64,000 bases of DNA from Intestinibacillus sp. Marseille-P6563. GTDB lineage: Bacteria > Bacillota > Clostridia > Oscillospirales > Butyricicoccaceae. Under the pieces are notes generated by a model, which did not search any database, was not told where the DNA came from, and worked only from the letters and a program-made list of their open reading frames with translations. The stretch is from NCBI RefSeq assembly GCF_900604335.1, contig NZ_UWOD01000001.1, forward strand, positions 1,366,521 to 1,430,520. The letters run 5' to 3'. Positions 51,201 to 59,045 of this stretch are shown here, one piece after another (the stretch's first letter is position 1; each line of letters opens with the position of its first letter). The position numbers and the translations under genes were made by a program.

Positions 51201-51859
51201 GGACGAATCACCTTGCCGGCGTTCGTTAGCTTTTCGGCGATGACGTACATATTGGTCACCTCGCCGACTGCCAGCTTGTCGGTCAGGCCGTAATGGTTCA
51301 GGCAGGTGCCGCAGGTGAGCACCTCGCAGCCGTTTTCGGCCAAAATCTTGAGGTCTGCCACGGTTTCGGCACCTTCGGTGGACAGTTTGGCACCGCCGTT
51401 ATAAAGCAAAATGGTGTCCGGCGCGCGGTCAAGCTGGGTCAGGGCATAGACAAAGCCCTTCATCAGCGCCGCGCCCAGGGTATCGTCGCCCGTGCCCATG
51501 CAGGACGAGGTCAGCGCCACCACGGTCGGCCCGCCTGCGGGCGGGAAGTCCATGGGCGTGCACACCGGGCAGGGCTCGGGCCGCATATTTCCGCTCGCGG
51601 CCGGTTCGGTGCCGCCGCCAAGCACCGCGCCCAGCACCTCGGACGCCACCGGCTGCAAAACGATGCGGAAGGTGCCGTCCTCCATCACATCGGTGACCGC
51701 GGCCAGCCCCATCTGGGCGGCCATTTTTTCGACGTTCTGCCGGGCGATGTCGTTATCGACCAGCGTGATGACCGGGGCGCCATGCTCCCGAATCGCGTTC
51801 TTTGTATCAATGACTGGCTGCGGGCAGGCTTTGCCGCGCGCGTCTACAATGGTTGCCAT
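51197..51859 (-). CDS. yedF: YedF selenium metabolism protein (TusA + DsrE domains)
   Basis: 220 residues. The N-terminal TusA unit has GKACPQPVIDTK (residues 9-20). The C-terminal DsrE-like unit has ALTSSCMGTGDDTLGAALMK and the cysteine pair in CEVLTCGTCLNHYG. YedF is found almost only with SelD and is thought to handle reactive selenium. It stands between selD and yqeB, all closely packed. Confidence 0.92.
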   Translation of the reverse strand: MATIVDARGKACPQPVIDTKNAIREHGAPVITLVDNDIARQNVEKMAAQMGLAAVTDVMEDGTFRIVLQPVASEVLGAVLGGGTEPAASGNMRPEPCPVCTPMDFPPAGGPTVVALTSSCMGTGDDTLGAALMKGFVYALTQLDRAPDTILLYNGGAKLSTEGAETVADLKILAENGCEVLTCGTCLNHYGLTDKLAVGEVTNMYVIAEKLTNAGKVIRP

Positions 51860-51874
51860 AGTATAATTTCCTCC

Positions 51875-52906
51875 TTATATTGTTCCTTCGACGATGATTT
51901 CGGTGTCCAGCCGGGGCAGCAGTTCGCCGATGATGCCGCAGGGCAGGCCGAGCGCACGCACATCGCGCAGCAGGGCGTCGGCGTCATCCGCCGCCACGGC
52001 AAACAGCAGCCCGCCCGAGGTCTGCGGGTCAAAAACCAGTTCCTCGGTAGCAAAATCCGCGCCCCGGAACCGCACCCGGCCTTCGGCGGCGTTACGGTTG
52101 CGCTGGGCAGCGGCGGTCAAATAAAATTCCTCGGCGAAAAACCGCGCCTGCGGGATGTGCGGCAGGGCGTCCGCCCAGACCCGTGCCGACAGGTCGGGCC
52201 GCAGCATCTCGTGCAGATGGCCGAGCAGACCGAAGCCGGTCACGTCGGTGCAGGCGTGAATGGTATACCGGTCGGCCGCTTCGGCGGCATAGCGGTTTAA
52301 GGTGGTCATGCTGCGCACGGCGAGTTCCATCGCTTCAGCGGTGTCCGCGCCCGCGCGGGCCGCCGTACACGTCAGCCCCACGCCGAGCGGCTTGGTCAGC
52401 AGCAGCTTGTCCCCCACATGGCCGCCGTTGTTGGGCCGGATGCGGGCCGGATGCACCACGCCGGTGACCGACAGGCCGTATTTGACCTCGCTGTCCGCGA
52501 TCGAATGCCCACCTGCGAGCGAGCCGCCCGCCTCGGTCACTTTTTCGCTGCCGCCCTGCAAGATGCGCCCCAGAATATTCAAATCCCAGCTTTCCGGGAA
52601 GCAGACGATGTTGAGCGCCGTGACCACCCGGCCACCCATCGCATACACGTCGCTGAGCGCATTGGTGGCCGCGATCTGGCCGAACACATAGGGGTCTTCG
52701 ACCATGGGCGGGAAGAAATCGAGCGTCTGCACCATAGCAAGGTCGTCGGTCAGCCGGTAGACGGCTGCATCGTCGCTCGACTCGGCGCCGATGAGCAAAT
52801 TGGGGTCGGTCGGCCGGGGCAGCTTTTCCAGCACCCGGGCGAGCGCTGCCGGGCCGAGTTTGGCCGTGCAGCCCCCGCCCCGGCAAAATTGAATCTCATT
52901 TGCCAT
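51875..52906 (-). CDS. selD: Selenide, water dikinase (selenophosphate synthetase)
   Basis: 343 residues from ATG 52906 (GGAGG upstream). The active-site pair is Cys13 and Lys16 in [10 protein letters not shown], so a cysteine rather than selenocysteine form. [22 protein letters not shown] and GGHSIADSE bind ATP and metal. It makes selenophosphate from selenide and ATP. No selA, selB or tRNA-Sec appears in the window; together with YqeB this fits use of selenium for the molybdenum hydroxylase cofactor. Confidence 0.96.
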   Translation of the reverse strand: MANEIQFCRGGGCTAKLGPAALARVLEKLPRPTDPNLLIGAESSDDAAVYRLTDDLAMVQTLDFFPPMVEDPYVFGQIAATNALSDVYAMGGRVVTALNIVCFPESWDLNILGRILQGGSEKVTEAGGSLAGGHSIADSEVKYGLSVTGVVHPARIRPNNGGHVGDKLLLTKPLGVGLTCTAARAGADTAEAMELAVRSMTTLNRYAAEAADRYTIHACTDVTGFGLLGHLHEMLRPDLSARVWADALPHIPQARFFAEEFYLTAAAQRNRNAAEGRVRFRGADFATEELVFDPQTSGGLLFAVAADDADALLRDVRALGLPCGIIGELLPRLDTEIIVEGTI

Positions 52907-53255
52907 CCAGTTCGCCTCCCAAATGTTTATCGAGCAGCGCTTCCAGCGCCGCGTGTGCTTCTTTTGCAAACGCCTCGTAATGTTCGAGCAACGCCTGCCC
53001 CTGTTCGGTCAGGCGGGCGCCGCCACCGTGTGCACCGCCCGTGCGGCGCTCGAGCAGGGCAAAACCCAGTTCGTCCTCGCAGGCGCGCAGGATGTGCCAG
53101 GCCTTGTTGTAGCTCATGCCCATGGCGGCGGCCGTGCTCCGAATGGAGCCGCTCTGCCGCACGCCGTCCAGCAGCTGGGCCACGCCCGGCCCAAAGCCCT
53201 TGCGCCCGCCGCGCGTGATGCGCAGCGCGGCCGTGACCGTCCATGTATCGTGCAT
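52896..53255 (-). CDS. ModE-like winged-helix regulator
   Basis: 119 residues from ATG 53255, the better-spaced of two ATGs after GGAAAGG (the other is 53261). The LysR/ModE-type HTH is [26 protein letters not shown] (about 25-50), with [14 protein letters not shown] as helix and wing end. Only the DNA-binding domain of ModE is present; the molybdate-binding domain is absent. It overlaps selD by 11 bases and heads the operon, so it probably controls it, in response to an unknown signal. Confidence 0.88.
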   Translation of the reverse strand: MHDTWTVTAALRITRGGRKGFGPGVAQLLDGVRQSGSIRSTAAAMGMSYNKAWHILRACEDELGFALLERRTGGAHGGGARLTEQGQALLEHYEAFAKEAHAALEALLDKHLGGELDGK

Positions 53256-53394
53256 ACGCATGATCCTTTCCAAAGTATAACGCTTGTCCAAAAACCGCGC
53301 GCCCATGCGCGCTTCTGTCCTCATTTTACCAGATGGCAAAATTCTTGGCAAGCCTTCCCTTGTACCATTTGCCCTTTTCGGAACCGGGCTTGTA

Positions 53395-53403
53395 TGGTAT
53401 AAT
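53395..53403 (+). promoter_or_regulatory. Extended -10 promoter of rsmA
   Basis: TGGTATAAT (53395-53403), an extended -10, lies 40 bases before the rsmA ATG. The -35 region is weak (TTTTCG at 53375-53380, 17-base spacing). Confidence 0.65.
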
Positions 53404-53442
53404 CGGGAGAAGGAACTTACCGAAATCGTTTGGAGGTCTTTT

Positions 53443-54327
53443 ATGGGACTTTGTGATATTCATGTCATCAAGGACGTGCTTTCGCGGCACGGCTTTCATT
53501 TTTCCAAATCGCTCGGGCAGAATTTTCTGACCGCCCAATGGGTGCCCGAGCGCATTGCCGCCGAATGCGGCGCCGGACCGGACGCGGCGGCGCTCGAGGT
53601 CGGCCCAGGCATGGGCTGCCTGACGGTCGAGCTGTCCAAGGTCGCCGGGCAGGTGGTGGCCATTGAACTGGACCGCGCGCTCTTCCCGGTGCTGGACGAA
53701 ACGCTGGCCGGGTGCGACAACGTCGAGGTCGTACACGGCGACGTGCTCAAAACCGACCTGGCGGCCCTGTGTCGCGAGAAGTTCGGCGACAAGCCGGTCT
53801 ATGCCTGCGCCAACCTGCCCTATTACATCACCACCCCGGCCATTGCCGCCCTGCTGGACAGCCACGCCTTTCAGGGTGTGACCGTCATGGTGCAAAAGGA
53901 GGTCGCGCGGCGCATCTGCGCCCCGGCCGGGTCGTCCGATTACAGCGCCTTCTCCATTTATGTACAGTATCACGCGGATGCGCGCATCTTATTCGATGTG
54001 CCGGCCGGGTGCTTCGTGCCCCAGCCCAAGGTCGATTCGGCGGTGCTGCGCCTGACGCCCCGCGAGACCCCGGCCGTACAGGTGCAGGATGAAAAACTGT
54101 TCTTCGCCATTGTGCGGGCGGCGTTCAACCAGCGCCGCAAGACGCTGGCCAATGCGGTGTCGCCCGCGTTCGGCGGACGGCTGAATAAGGACGAAATCCT
54201 GGAACTCATCACCGGCTGCGGGCTGGATGCCCGCGTGCGCGGCGAAAAGCTGAGCCTTGCCGAATACGGCCGTCTGGCCGATGCGGCTGCGGCCCGTCTG
54301 GCCGCCAAGGCTACATCCCCAGAATAA
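53443..54327 (+). CDS. rsmA: 16S rRNA adenine dimethyltransferase RsmA (KsgA)
   Basis: 294 residues from ATG 53443 (GGAGG upstream). FSKSLGQNFLT, SAM motif EVGPGMGCLTVEL and catalytic NLPYYITTP are diagnostic. It dimethylates A1518/A1519 of 16S rRNA late in assembly. It belongs to the same superfamily as ErmB at 16933 but is a housekeeping, G+C-rich gene. Divergent from the selenium operon. Confidence 0.97.
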   Translation: MGLCDIHVIKDVLSRHGFHFSKSLGQNFLTAQWVPERIAAECGAGPDAAALEVGPGMGCLTVELSKVAGQVVAIELDRALFPVLDETLAGCDNVEVVHGDVLKTDLAALCREKFGDKPVYACANLPYYITTPAIAALLDSHAFQGVTVMVQKEVARRICAPAGSSDYSAFSIYVQYHADARILFDVPAGCFVPQPKVDSAVLRLTPRETPAVQVQDEKLFFAIVRAAFNQRRKTLANAVSPAFGGRLNKDEILELITGCGLDARVRGEKLSLAEYGRLADAAAARLAAKATSPE

Positions 54328-54547
54328 GCAGCACCCCCAGGGCGATGAGCAATTCGGTATCGATCTCGTCCTCGCCTTCGCGCAGGATGAACCAGATGAC
54401 CGCCAGCAGGATAAGCGTATCGGCATCCAGCTTGAAGTTGCCCATGCGCTGGGTCAGCCCTTCGAGCAGACCGGAGGCTTGCGCGGTATCCTGCATGGGC
54501 GGCTCGGGTTCGGCCCCCTGGGCTTCGGTCAAATAGCGGTTATACAT
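54311..54547 (-). CDS. Small membrane-anchored protein
   Basis: 78 residues from ATG 54547, with GGGGGGA upstream. A hydrophobic C-terminal half (LILLAVIWFILREGEDEIDT then LLIALGVLLILG) gives two short membrane segments split by an acidic loop. It overlaps rsmA 3' by 17 bases on the opposite strand and the next small gene by eight. No family recognised. It is the last of three small genes transcribed together. Confidence 0.7.
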   Translation of the reverse strand: MYNRYLTEAQGAEPEPPMQDTAQASGLLEGLTQRMGNFKLDADTLILLAVIWFILREGEDEIDTELLIALGVLLILGM

Positions 54548-54938
54548 GGGTCCCCCCGTTTCCATCGGTCTTGCCGCCGAGCTGCTTCATGGCGCTACGC
54601 GCCATGCGCGCCATACTCACCAGGCGAAGGCCATGGTCGATCTGGGCGCTGATGTTGTCGGTGACAAAGGGCTTGACGGCGTTTAACAAATTGCGTTTTT
54701 CCGGACTGACGGCCTGTTGGCCGCTTTGGGCGATGGCGGCAATGACCGGCATCGCCTTTTGCATCAGTTCGGCCGACGGGTCATAGCTGTCCGCGCCCAA
54801 AGACGCGCCCCCCGCCTGTCCGGCGGGCGGGGCGATGTTATCCCCGCCGCCCCCAAGCAGCGAACTGGCCATGGAAATGGCGCTTTGCAGCTTTTCCGGG
54901 TCATTTAACAGATCGGAAAGCAGATCGTTTTGTTCCAT
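54540..54938 (-). CDS. Small hypothetical protein with Gly-rich segment
   Basis: 132 residues. An acidic start (MEQNDLLSDLLNDPEKLQSA), a glycine-rich stretch (SSLLGGGGDN), an alanine-rich middle and a basic end (SMARMARSAMKQLGGK). A repeat-like phrase, NDPEKLQSAISMAS, recalls NDPKTQAAMNRLQSAM of its upstream neighbour, so the two may be related. Soluble; function unknown. Middle gene of the trio. Confidence 0.7.
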   Translation of the reverse strand: MEQNDLLSDLLNDPEKLQSAISMASSLLGGGGDNIAPPAGQAGGASLGADSYDPSAELMQKAMPVIAAIAQSGQQAVSPEKRNLLNAVKPFVTDNISAQIDHGLRLVSMARMARSAMKQLGGKTDGNGGTHV

Positions 54939-54951
54939 ATCGCGCTCCTCC

Positions 54952-55230
54952 TTATTTTCCCAGGAGTTTTTGCAGCTGGACCGCCAGGGCCGCCCCTTCG
55001 GGTGTTTTCAGGATCTCGCCGACCGCTTCGCGCGCCGCGCGCGCATCGCCCGCCTGCGCGGCCTTGGCCGCCCGTTCGATGCGTTCGGCGGTGGAGCGGT
55101 CGATCTGTTTGGCCATGCGCTGCCCTTCGGCCGACCGCATGGCGCTTTGCAGCCGGTTCATGGCTGCTTGAGTCTTGGGATCGTTTGCATTCATTTGCAG
55201 CTTGCGCATGAGTTCGTTGGCATCAAACAT
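54952..55230 (-). CDS. Small helical hypothetical protein
   Basis: 92 residues from ATG 55230, which has AGGAGAGG at nine bases; earlier Met codons overlap that site. Nearly all helical, with MRKLQMNANDPKTQAAMNRL near the start and repeated A.RAAREAV-type helices. First gene of the minus-strand trio, 13 bases before the next. Function unknown. Confidence 0.7.
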   Translation of the reverse strand: MFDANELMRKLQMNANDPKTQAAMNRLQSAMRSAEGQRMAKQIDRSTAERIERAAKAAQAGDARAAREAVGEILKTPEGAALAVQLQKLLGK

Positions 55231-55352
55231 GTGTTTCATCCTCTCCTGTTGTCTTTCATAATTAAGATATGCGCGGGTAGTGCCCAACGTGCTACCGGTC
55301 CGGCCCCGGCCAAAAAAATCCAAAAGAACTTGGCAAAATCTTTGCGCGCCGC

Positions 55353-55381
55353 TTTACAAGACCTTCCTTTTCGTGTATAGT
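55353..55381 (+). promoter_or_regulatory. Promoter of the yfcE-like-coaX operon
   Basis: TTTACA (55353-55358), 17 bases, TATAGT (55376-55381), 34 bases before the phosphodiesterase ATG. Confidence 0.7.
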
Positions 55382-55415
55382 GGACGTGTTACGGAAGAAA
55401 GGGGCATGCTTTGCT

Positions 55416-55949
55416 ATGAAGATCCTGGTGTTTTCCGACTCCCACGGCCGCACGCTGGATATGTACGGCCTGATCGAAAGCGAGCAGCCGGATGCGGTCA
55501 TTCATTTGGGCGATCATTATGAGGATGCTTGCGATCTACGCCGCAGCTATCCCAACCTGACCGTCTATGCGGTGCGGGGCAACAACGATTTTGACCCGGA
55601 TGCGCCGCTGTTTTCGGTCATCGCGCCCGCCGGTGTACGCATGTATCTGACCCACGGGCACCGGGAACGCGCGGCCTGGCTGCAATCGGGCAATGTGGCG
55701 GCGCGCGCCGCCGAAGAAGGCTGCACGATCGCGCTGTATGGCCACACCCATCTGCGCTACGACCGGACCGAAGGTGGGGTGCGGGTGATGAACCCTGGCA
55801 GCATCAGCCTGCCGCGCGACGGCCGGGCCAGCTGCCTGATGCTCGATGTGCAAAACGGCGCGCTTGTATCGGCCTGCTTTCTGGACCCGGACGGTGCTCC
55901 CCTGCTGCCTGAGCAGCCCAAACAACACAAAAAATTCAGGTGGTTTTGA
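55416..55949 (+). CDS. YfcE-family metallophosphoesterase
   Basis: 177 residues from ATG 55416. Motifs: VFSDSHGR (5-12), HLGDHYED, VRGNND, THGHRE and YGHTHLRYD, giving all metal ligands of the calcineurin-like fold. YfcE-type enzymes hydrolyse phosphodiesters; the physiological substrate is unknown. Three bases separate it from coaX, so they are co-transcribed. Confidence 0.93.
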   Translation: MKILVFSDSHGRTLDMYGLIESEQPDAVIHLGDHYEDACDLRRSYPNLTVYAVRGNNDFDPDAPLFSVIAPAGVRMYLTHGHRERAAWLQSGNVAARAAEEGCTIALYGHTHLRYDRTEGGVRVMNPGSISLPRDGRASCLMLDVQNGALVSACFLDPDGAPLLPEQPKQHKKFRWF

Positions 55950-55952
55950 CCT

Positions 55953-56780
55953 ATGTTATTAACGATTGATGTCGGCAATACCAATATGGTATTCGGCCTG
56001 TTTGAAAAAAAGAACCTGGTCGGCACGTTCCGCATGTCTACCGACGCGACCGCCACGTCGGACGAGATCGGCCTGAAAATCTTGCAGTATTATCATTTCC
56101 GCGGTCTCGACGCAGCCAAGACCAGTGCGGTCATCATCGCATCGGTCGTGCCGCCGGCCATGTATTCGCTCATCAACGCCATCCGCAAATATCTGCGGCT
56201 GCGCCCGCTCGTGGTGGGCACCGATGTCGACCCCGGCATGGTCAATCTGTATACCAACCCGCGCGAAGTCGGCGTGGACCGTCTGGTCAACGGCGTATCG
56301 GCTGTGGCCCGTTATGGCAAGCCGCTCATCATCGTGGACATCGGCACCGCCATCACCTTTGACGCCATCGACCAGAACGGCGCCTATCTGGGCGGCGCAA
56401 TTTTCCCAGGCATCAAGGTCGCCATGGAAGCCCTGTTTATGAAGGCATCCAAGCTGCCGCGGGTGGACATTGCCGCCACCGAATGCGCCATCGGCCGCAC
56501 GACCGTGCAGAGCATGCAGTCGGGCGCCGTGCGCGGCTATGTCGGCGCGCTGACCGGCATCATCGAAGACATGAAAAAAGAGCTGGAGGGCGACGTGCGC
56601 GTCATCGCCACCGGCGGCATGGGCCGCATGATGGCCGAGCACTGCCCGCTCATCGACGAGGTTGACTCCAATTTGACGCTTGACGGCCTGCGCATGATCT
56701 ATGAGCAAAACCGTGCGCTCTTCCGCGAAAAATGCGTCTGCCATGAGGACTCCATCCTCGAAGCCACCGAAGAATCTTAA
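55953..56780 (+). CDS. coaX: Type III pantothenate kinase
   Basis: 275 residues. LLTIDVGNTNMVFGLFE (2-18) is the phosphate-binding ASKHA motif; DRLVNGVSAVARYG and VDIGTAITFDAID contain the catalytic aspartates. It makes 4'-phosphopantothenate, the first step to CoA, and needs a monovalent cation. A strong terminator follows. Confidence 0.97.
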   Translation: MLLTIDVGNTNMVFGLFEKKNLVGTFRMSTDATATSDEIGLKILQYYHFRGLDAAKTSAVIIASVVPPAMYSLINAIRKYLRLRPLVVGTDVDPGMVNLYTNPREVGVDRLVNGVSAVARYGKPLIIVDIGTAITFDAIDQNGAYLGGAIFPGIKVAMEALFMKASKLPRVDIAATECAIGRTTVQSMQSGAVRGYVGALTGIIEDMKKELEGDVRVIATGGMGRMMAEHCPLIDEVDSNLTLDGLRMIYEQNRALFREKCVCHEDSILEATEES

Positions 56781-56785
56781 AGTGT

Positions 56786-56813
56786 ACCGTCCGGTTTTCC
56801 GGACGGTTTTTTT
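56786..56813 (+). terminator. coaX terminator
   Basis: ACCGTCCGG-TTTT-CCGGACGGT followed by TTTTTT. Confidence 0.92.
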
Positions 56814-56861
56814 GTATGCGGTCCGTTCCCCTTGGGCATACTTTGCTTGAGGTGAAGCCGA

Positions 56862-57017
56862 ATGACCGATTATTATCACATGAACAACGCCATGGGCGCG
56901 TATTTCCGTACCCTGCCCAAAAGCGTGCAGGAAAGCATCCTGCAAAGCGGTGTGGTGTTCCGCACCGAAACCGACATGCGCCGCGCGGTCGATCATTTCC
57001 GCGGTACGGCGCATTGA
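56862..57017 (+). CDS. 51-residue protein upstream of vanR
   Basis: ATG 56862, with GAGGTGA eight bases upstream, to TGA 57015-57017. The sequence YHMNNAMGAYFRTLPKSVQE (5-24) followed by SILQSGVVFRTETDMRRAVD looks like an ordered helical protein with normal codon use. A terminator-like GCCCGCGCCC...GGGCGCGGGC hairpin follows at 57021-57056. I do not recall a family name; similar short ORFs occur in Clostridia. Confidence 0.6.
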   Translation: MTDYYHMNNAMGAYFRTLPKSVQESILQSGVVFRTETDMRRAVDHFRGTAH

Positions 57018-57020
57018 TAG

Positions 57021-57060
57021 CCCGCCCGCGCCCGTTTTCCCCCAGGGCGCGGGCGGTTTT
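57021..57060 (+). terminator. Terminator after the 51-residue ORF
   Basis: GCCCGC.CGCGCCC paired with GGGCGCGGGCGG, followed by TTTTCTCTCT. It isolates vanR from upstream transcription. Confidence 0.8.
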
Positions 57061-57076
57061 CTCTCTGCCCGGTCTG

Positions 57077-57085
57077 TGCTATAAT
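57077..57085 (+). promoter_or_regulatory. vanR promoter (extended -10)
   Basis: TGCTATAAT (57077-57085), 44 bases before the vanR start. No good -35 is seen, as expected for a promoter activated by its own response regulator. Confidence 0.6.
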
Positions 57086-57128
57086 ACAGAGGATGCAACA
57101 TGAAAAAACAATTGGGGAGGAATGACAC

Positions 57129-57824
57129 TTGCAAGAAAGCATCCTGCTAGTGGACGACGAGGCGGCCATCGCCGACCTGGTGGAAGTCTACCTGAAAAAC
57201 GACGGTTTTGCCGTCCACAAATTCTACAATGGCGCCGATGCGCTGGCGTGTGCGGCGGACACGCACATCGATCTGGCCATTCTGGACGTGATGCTGCCCG
57301 ATATGGACGGCTTTACGCTTTTGCAGCGCATTCGGGAAAAGCACCTGTATCCCATCCTGATGCTGACGGCCAAGGTCGAGGACAGCGACAAGATCCTGGG
57401 GCTGACGCTGGGCGCAGACGACTATATCGTCAAGCCCTTCAACCCGCTCGAACTGATGGCGCGCGTCAAGACCCAGCTGCGTCGTTACACCCGCTACAAT
57501 CTGGGCGAACGCGTGGCCGAAGAGGCCACCGAGCACGATTTCGGCGGCTTGACCATCTGCAAGACCACCCACAAGTGTACGCTCTACGGGGAGGAACTGA
57601 ACTTAACCCCCTTGGAGTTTGCCATCCTGTGGTACCTGTGCGACCACCGGGGCGAGGTGGTGCCGAGCGAAACGCTGTTTGAGGCCGCGTGGGGCGAAAA
57701 GTACTTAAACAGCAACAATACGGTCATGACCCACATCGCGCGGCTGCGGGAAAAGATGCACGAACCCAGCCGCAAACCCAAATTCATCAAAACGGTCTGG
57801 GGGGTGGGCTACACCATTGAATAA
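57129..57824 (+). CDS. vanR: VanR-type response regulator
   Basis: 231 residues. OmpR family: receiver with LLVDDE (6-11), phosphoacceptor D53 in LAILDVMLPDMDGF, and LTLGADDYIVKPFNP. The winged helix includes LNLTPLEFAILWYLCDHRGEVV and WGVGYTIE at the end. TAKVEDSDKILGLTLGADDY closely matches VanR. Its start (TTG/ATG region at 57129) follows GGGGAGG. It should activate the vanG operon once phosphorylated by VanS, whose start overlaps by eight bases. Confidence 0.92.
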   Translation: MQESILLVDDEAAIADLVEVYLKNDGFAVHKFYNGADALACAADTHIDLAILDVMLPDMDGFTLLQRIREKHLYPILMLTAKVEDSDKILGLTLGADDYIVKPFNPLELMARVKTQLRRYTRYNLGERVAEEATEHDFGGLTICKTTHKCTLYGEELNLTPLEFAILWYLCDHRGEVVPSETLFEAAWGEKYLNSNNTVMTHIARLREKMHEPSRKPKFIKTVWGVGYTIE

Positions 57825-58926
57825 GGAGCAACACAAGCGGCGCTACCGCAGCCAGCTTTCCCGTCAGCTTCTCATGCAGTATCTGCTCGCGCTGGTCGGT
57901 CTGGTCATTGGCTATGCCGCGCTGGTGATGGTGGGCTGGTCGTTTCTGGCCCAGTTCACCTGGTACGGCGACGAACTGATCTATCAGGTGCTGGAACCGT
58001 TCCGTGAAAACCTGATCTTTTGGAGCGCATTGATTTTGGGCGTGGGTGCACTGGCGGTCACCTATTATTTTATTTCCAAGCCGCTGCGCTATCTGGACGA
58101 ACTCGTCGATGCCGCCGGCCGGCTGGCCCGACCGGACGATACGCCCATCGAACTGCCGGCTTCCATGCGCAATGTGGAAGACCAGCTCAACCTCGTGCGG
58201 CAGCAGGCGCTGCGCGCCGCGGCCCAAGCCCGCGAGGCCGAGCAGCGCAAAAACGACCTGATCGTCTATCTGGCGCACGACCTCAAGACCCCGCTCACCA
58301 GCGTGATCGGCTATCTGTCGCTACTGCGCGACGAGCCGCAGATCTCGCCCGAACTGCGCGCCAAATACACCGGCATCGCGCTGGACAAAGCCGAGCGGCT
58401 GGAAGACCTCATCAACGAATTTTTCGACATCACCCGCTTTAATCTGTCCCAGCTGACGCTGGAAACCTGCCCGGTCGACTTAACGCGCATGCTCGAACAG
58501 ATCGCCAGCGAATTTGAGCCCATGTTCGCCGAAAAGGACCTGCGCTATGCGCTGGACTTGCCGGACACGATGCCCTATGACTGCGACCCGGACAAACTCG
58601 CGCGGGTGTTCGGCAACCTGCTGCGCAATGCCTGCCATTACAGCTTCCCGGGCAGCACCATCCAGATTTCCGCCCAGACTGCGGCCGATTCCATCGTGCT
58701 GCGGTTCACCAATCCGGGCAAGACCATCCCGCCCGACAAGCTGGGGCGTCTGTTTGAGCAGTTCTTCCGGCTGGATGCGTCGCGCGGCACGCGCACAGGC
58801 GGCGCCGGACTGGGGCTGGCGATTGCCAAAGAGATCGTCGAACTGCACGGCGGCGCCATCCGGGCCGAAAGCCGGGACAATACGGTGTCGTTTGTGGTGA
58901 CGCTGCCGACCGAAAGAAAATCGTAA
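57817..58926 (+). CDS. vanS: VanS-type sensor histidine kinase
   Basis: 369 residues from a TTG at 57817. Two membrane helices (about 20-43 and 66-89) enclose a short extracellular loop of about 22 residues, as in VanS. HAMP-like linker, then the H-box YLAHDLKTPLTS with His154, N-box FGNLLRNACHYS and G-box GGAGLGLAIAKE. The kinase/phosphatase controls VanR in response to cell-wall stress. The ligand cannot be told. Confidence 0.9.
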   Translation: MNKEQHKRRYRSQLSRQLLMQYLLALVGLVIGYAALVMVGWSFLAQFTWYGDELIYQVLEPFRENLIFWSALILGVGALAVTYYFISKPLRYLDELVDAAGRLARPDDTPIELPASMRNVEDQLNLVRQQALRAAAQAREAEQRKNDLIVYLAHDLKTPLTSVIGYLSLLRDEPQISPELRAKYTGIALDKAERLEDLINEFFDITRFNLSQLTLETCPVDLTRMLEQIASEFEPMFAEKDLRYALDLPDTMPYDCDPDKLARVFGNLLRNACHYSFPGSTIQISAQTAADSIVLRFTNPGKTIPPDKLGRLFEQFFRLDASRGTRTGGAGLGLAIAKEIVELHGGAIRAESRDNTVSFVVTLPTERKS

Positions 58927-58976
58927 GATTTCTGCACCAAAACCGCAAGGAATCCTTGGGGAAACCGAAAAACATG

Positions 58977-59023
58977 AAGCGCCTTGTTTTGATATCCTGA
59001 AGATGTCAAAAAACAAGGCGCTT
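58977..59023 (+). promoter_or_regulatory. 14-bp inverted repeat between vanS and vanG
   Basis: AAGCGCCTTGTTTT (58977-58990) and AAAACAAGGCGCTT (59010-59023) are exact complements with a 19-base spacer. The repeat ends nine bases before the vanG AAGGAGG. No T-run follows, so it is unlikely to be a simple terminator; it could be an operator, RNA stem or processing site. Confidence 0.6.
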
Positions 59024-59045
59024 TGTGCTGCCAAGGAGGTTTCCC

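Noticed and set aside
52867..52872. Possible selenocysteine at the SelD active site
   Set aside because: The codon is TGC (Cys13), not TGA, so no recoding is needed.
55959..57134. 391-codon minus-strand frame
   Set aside because: Antisense of coaX; it crosses two terminators.
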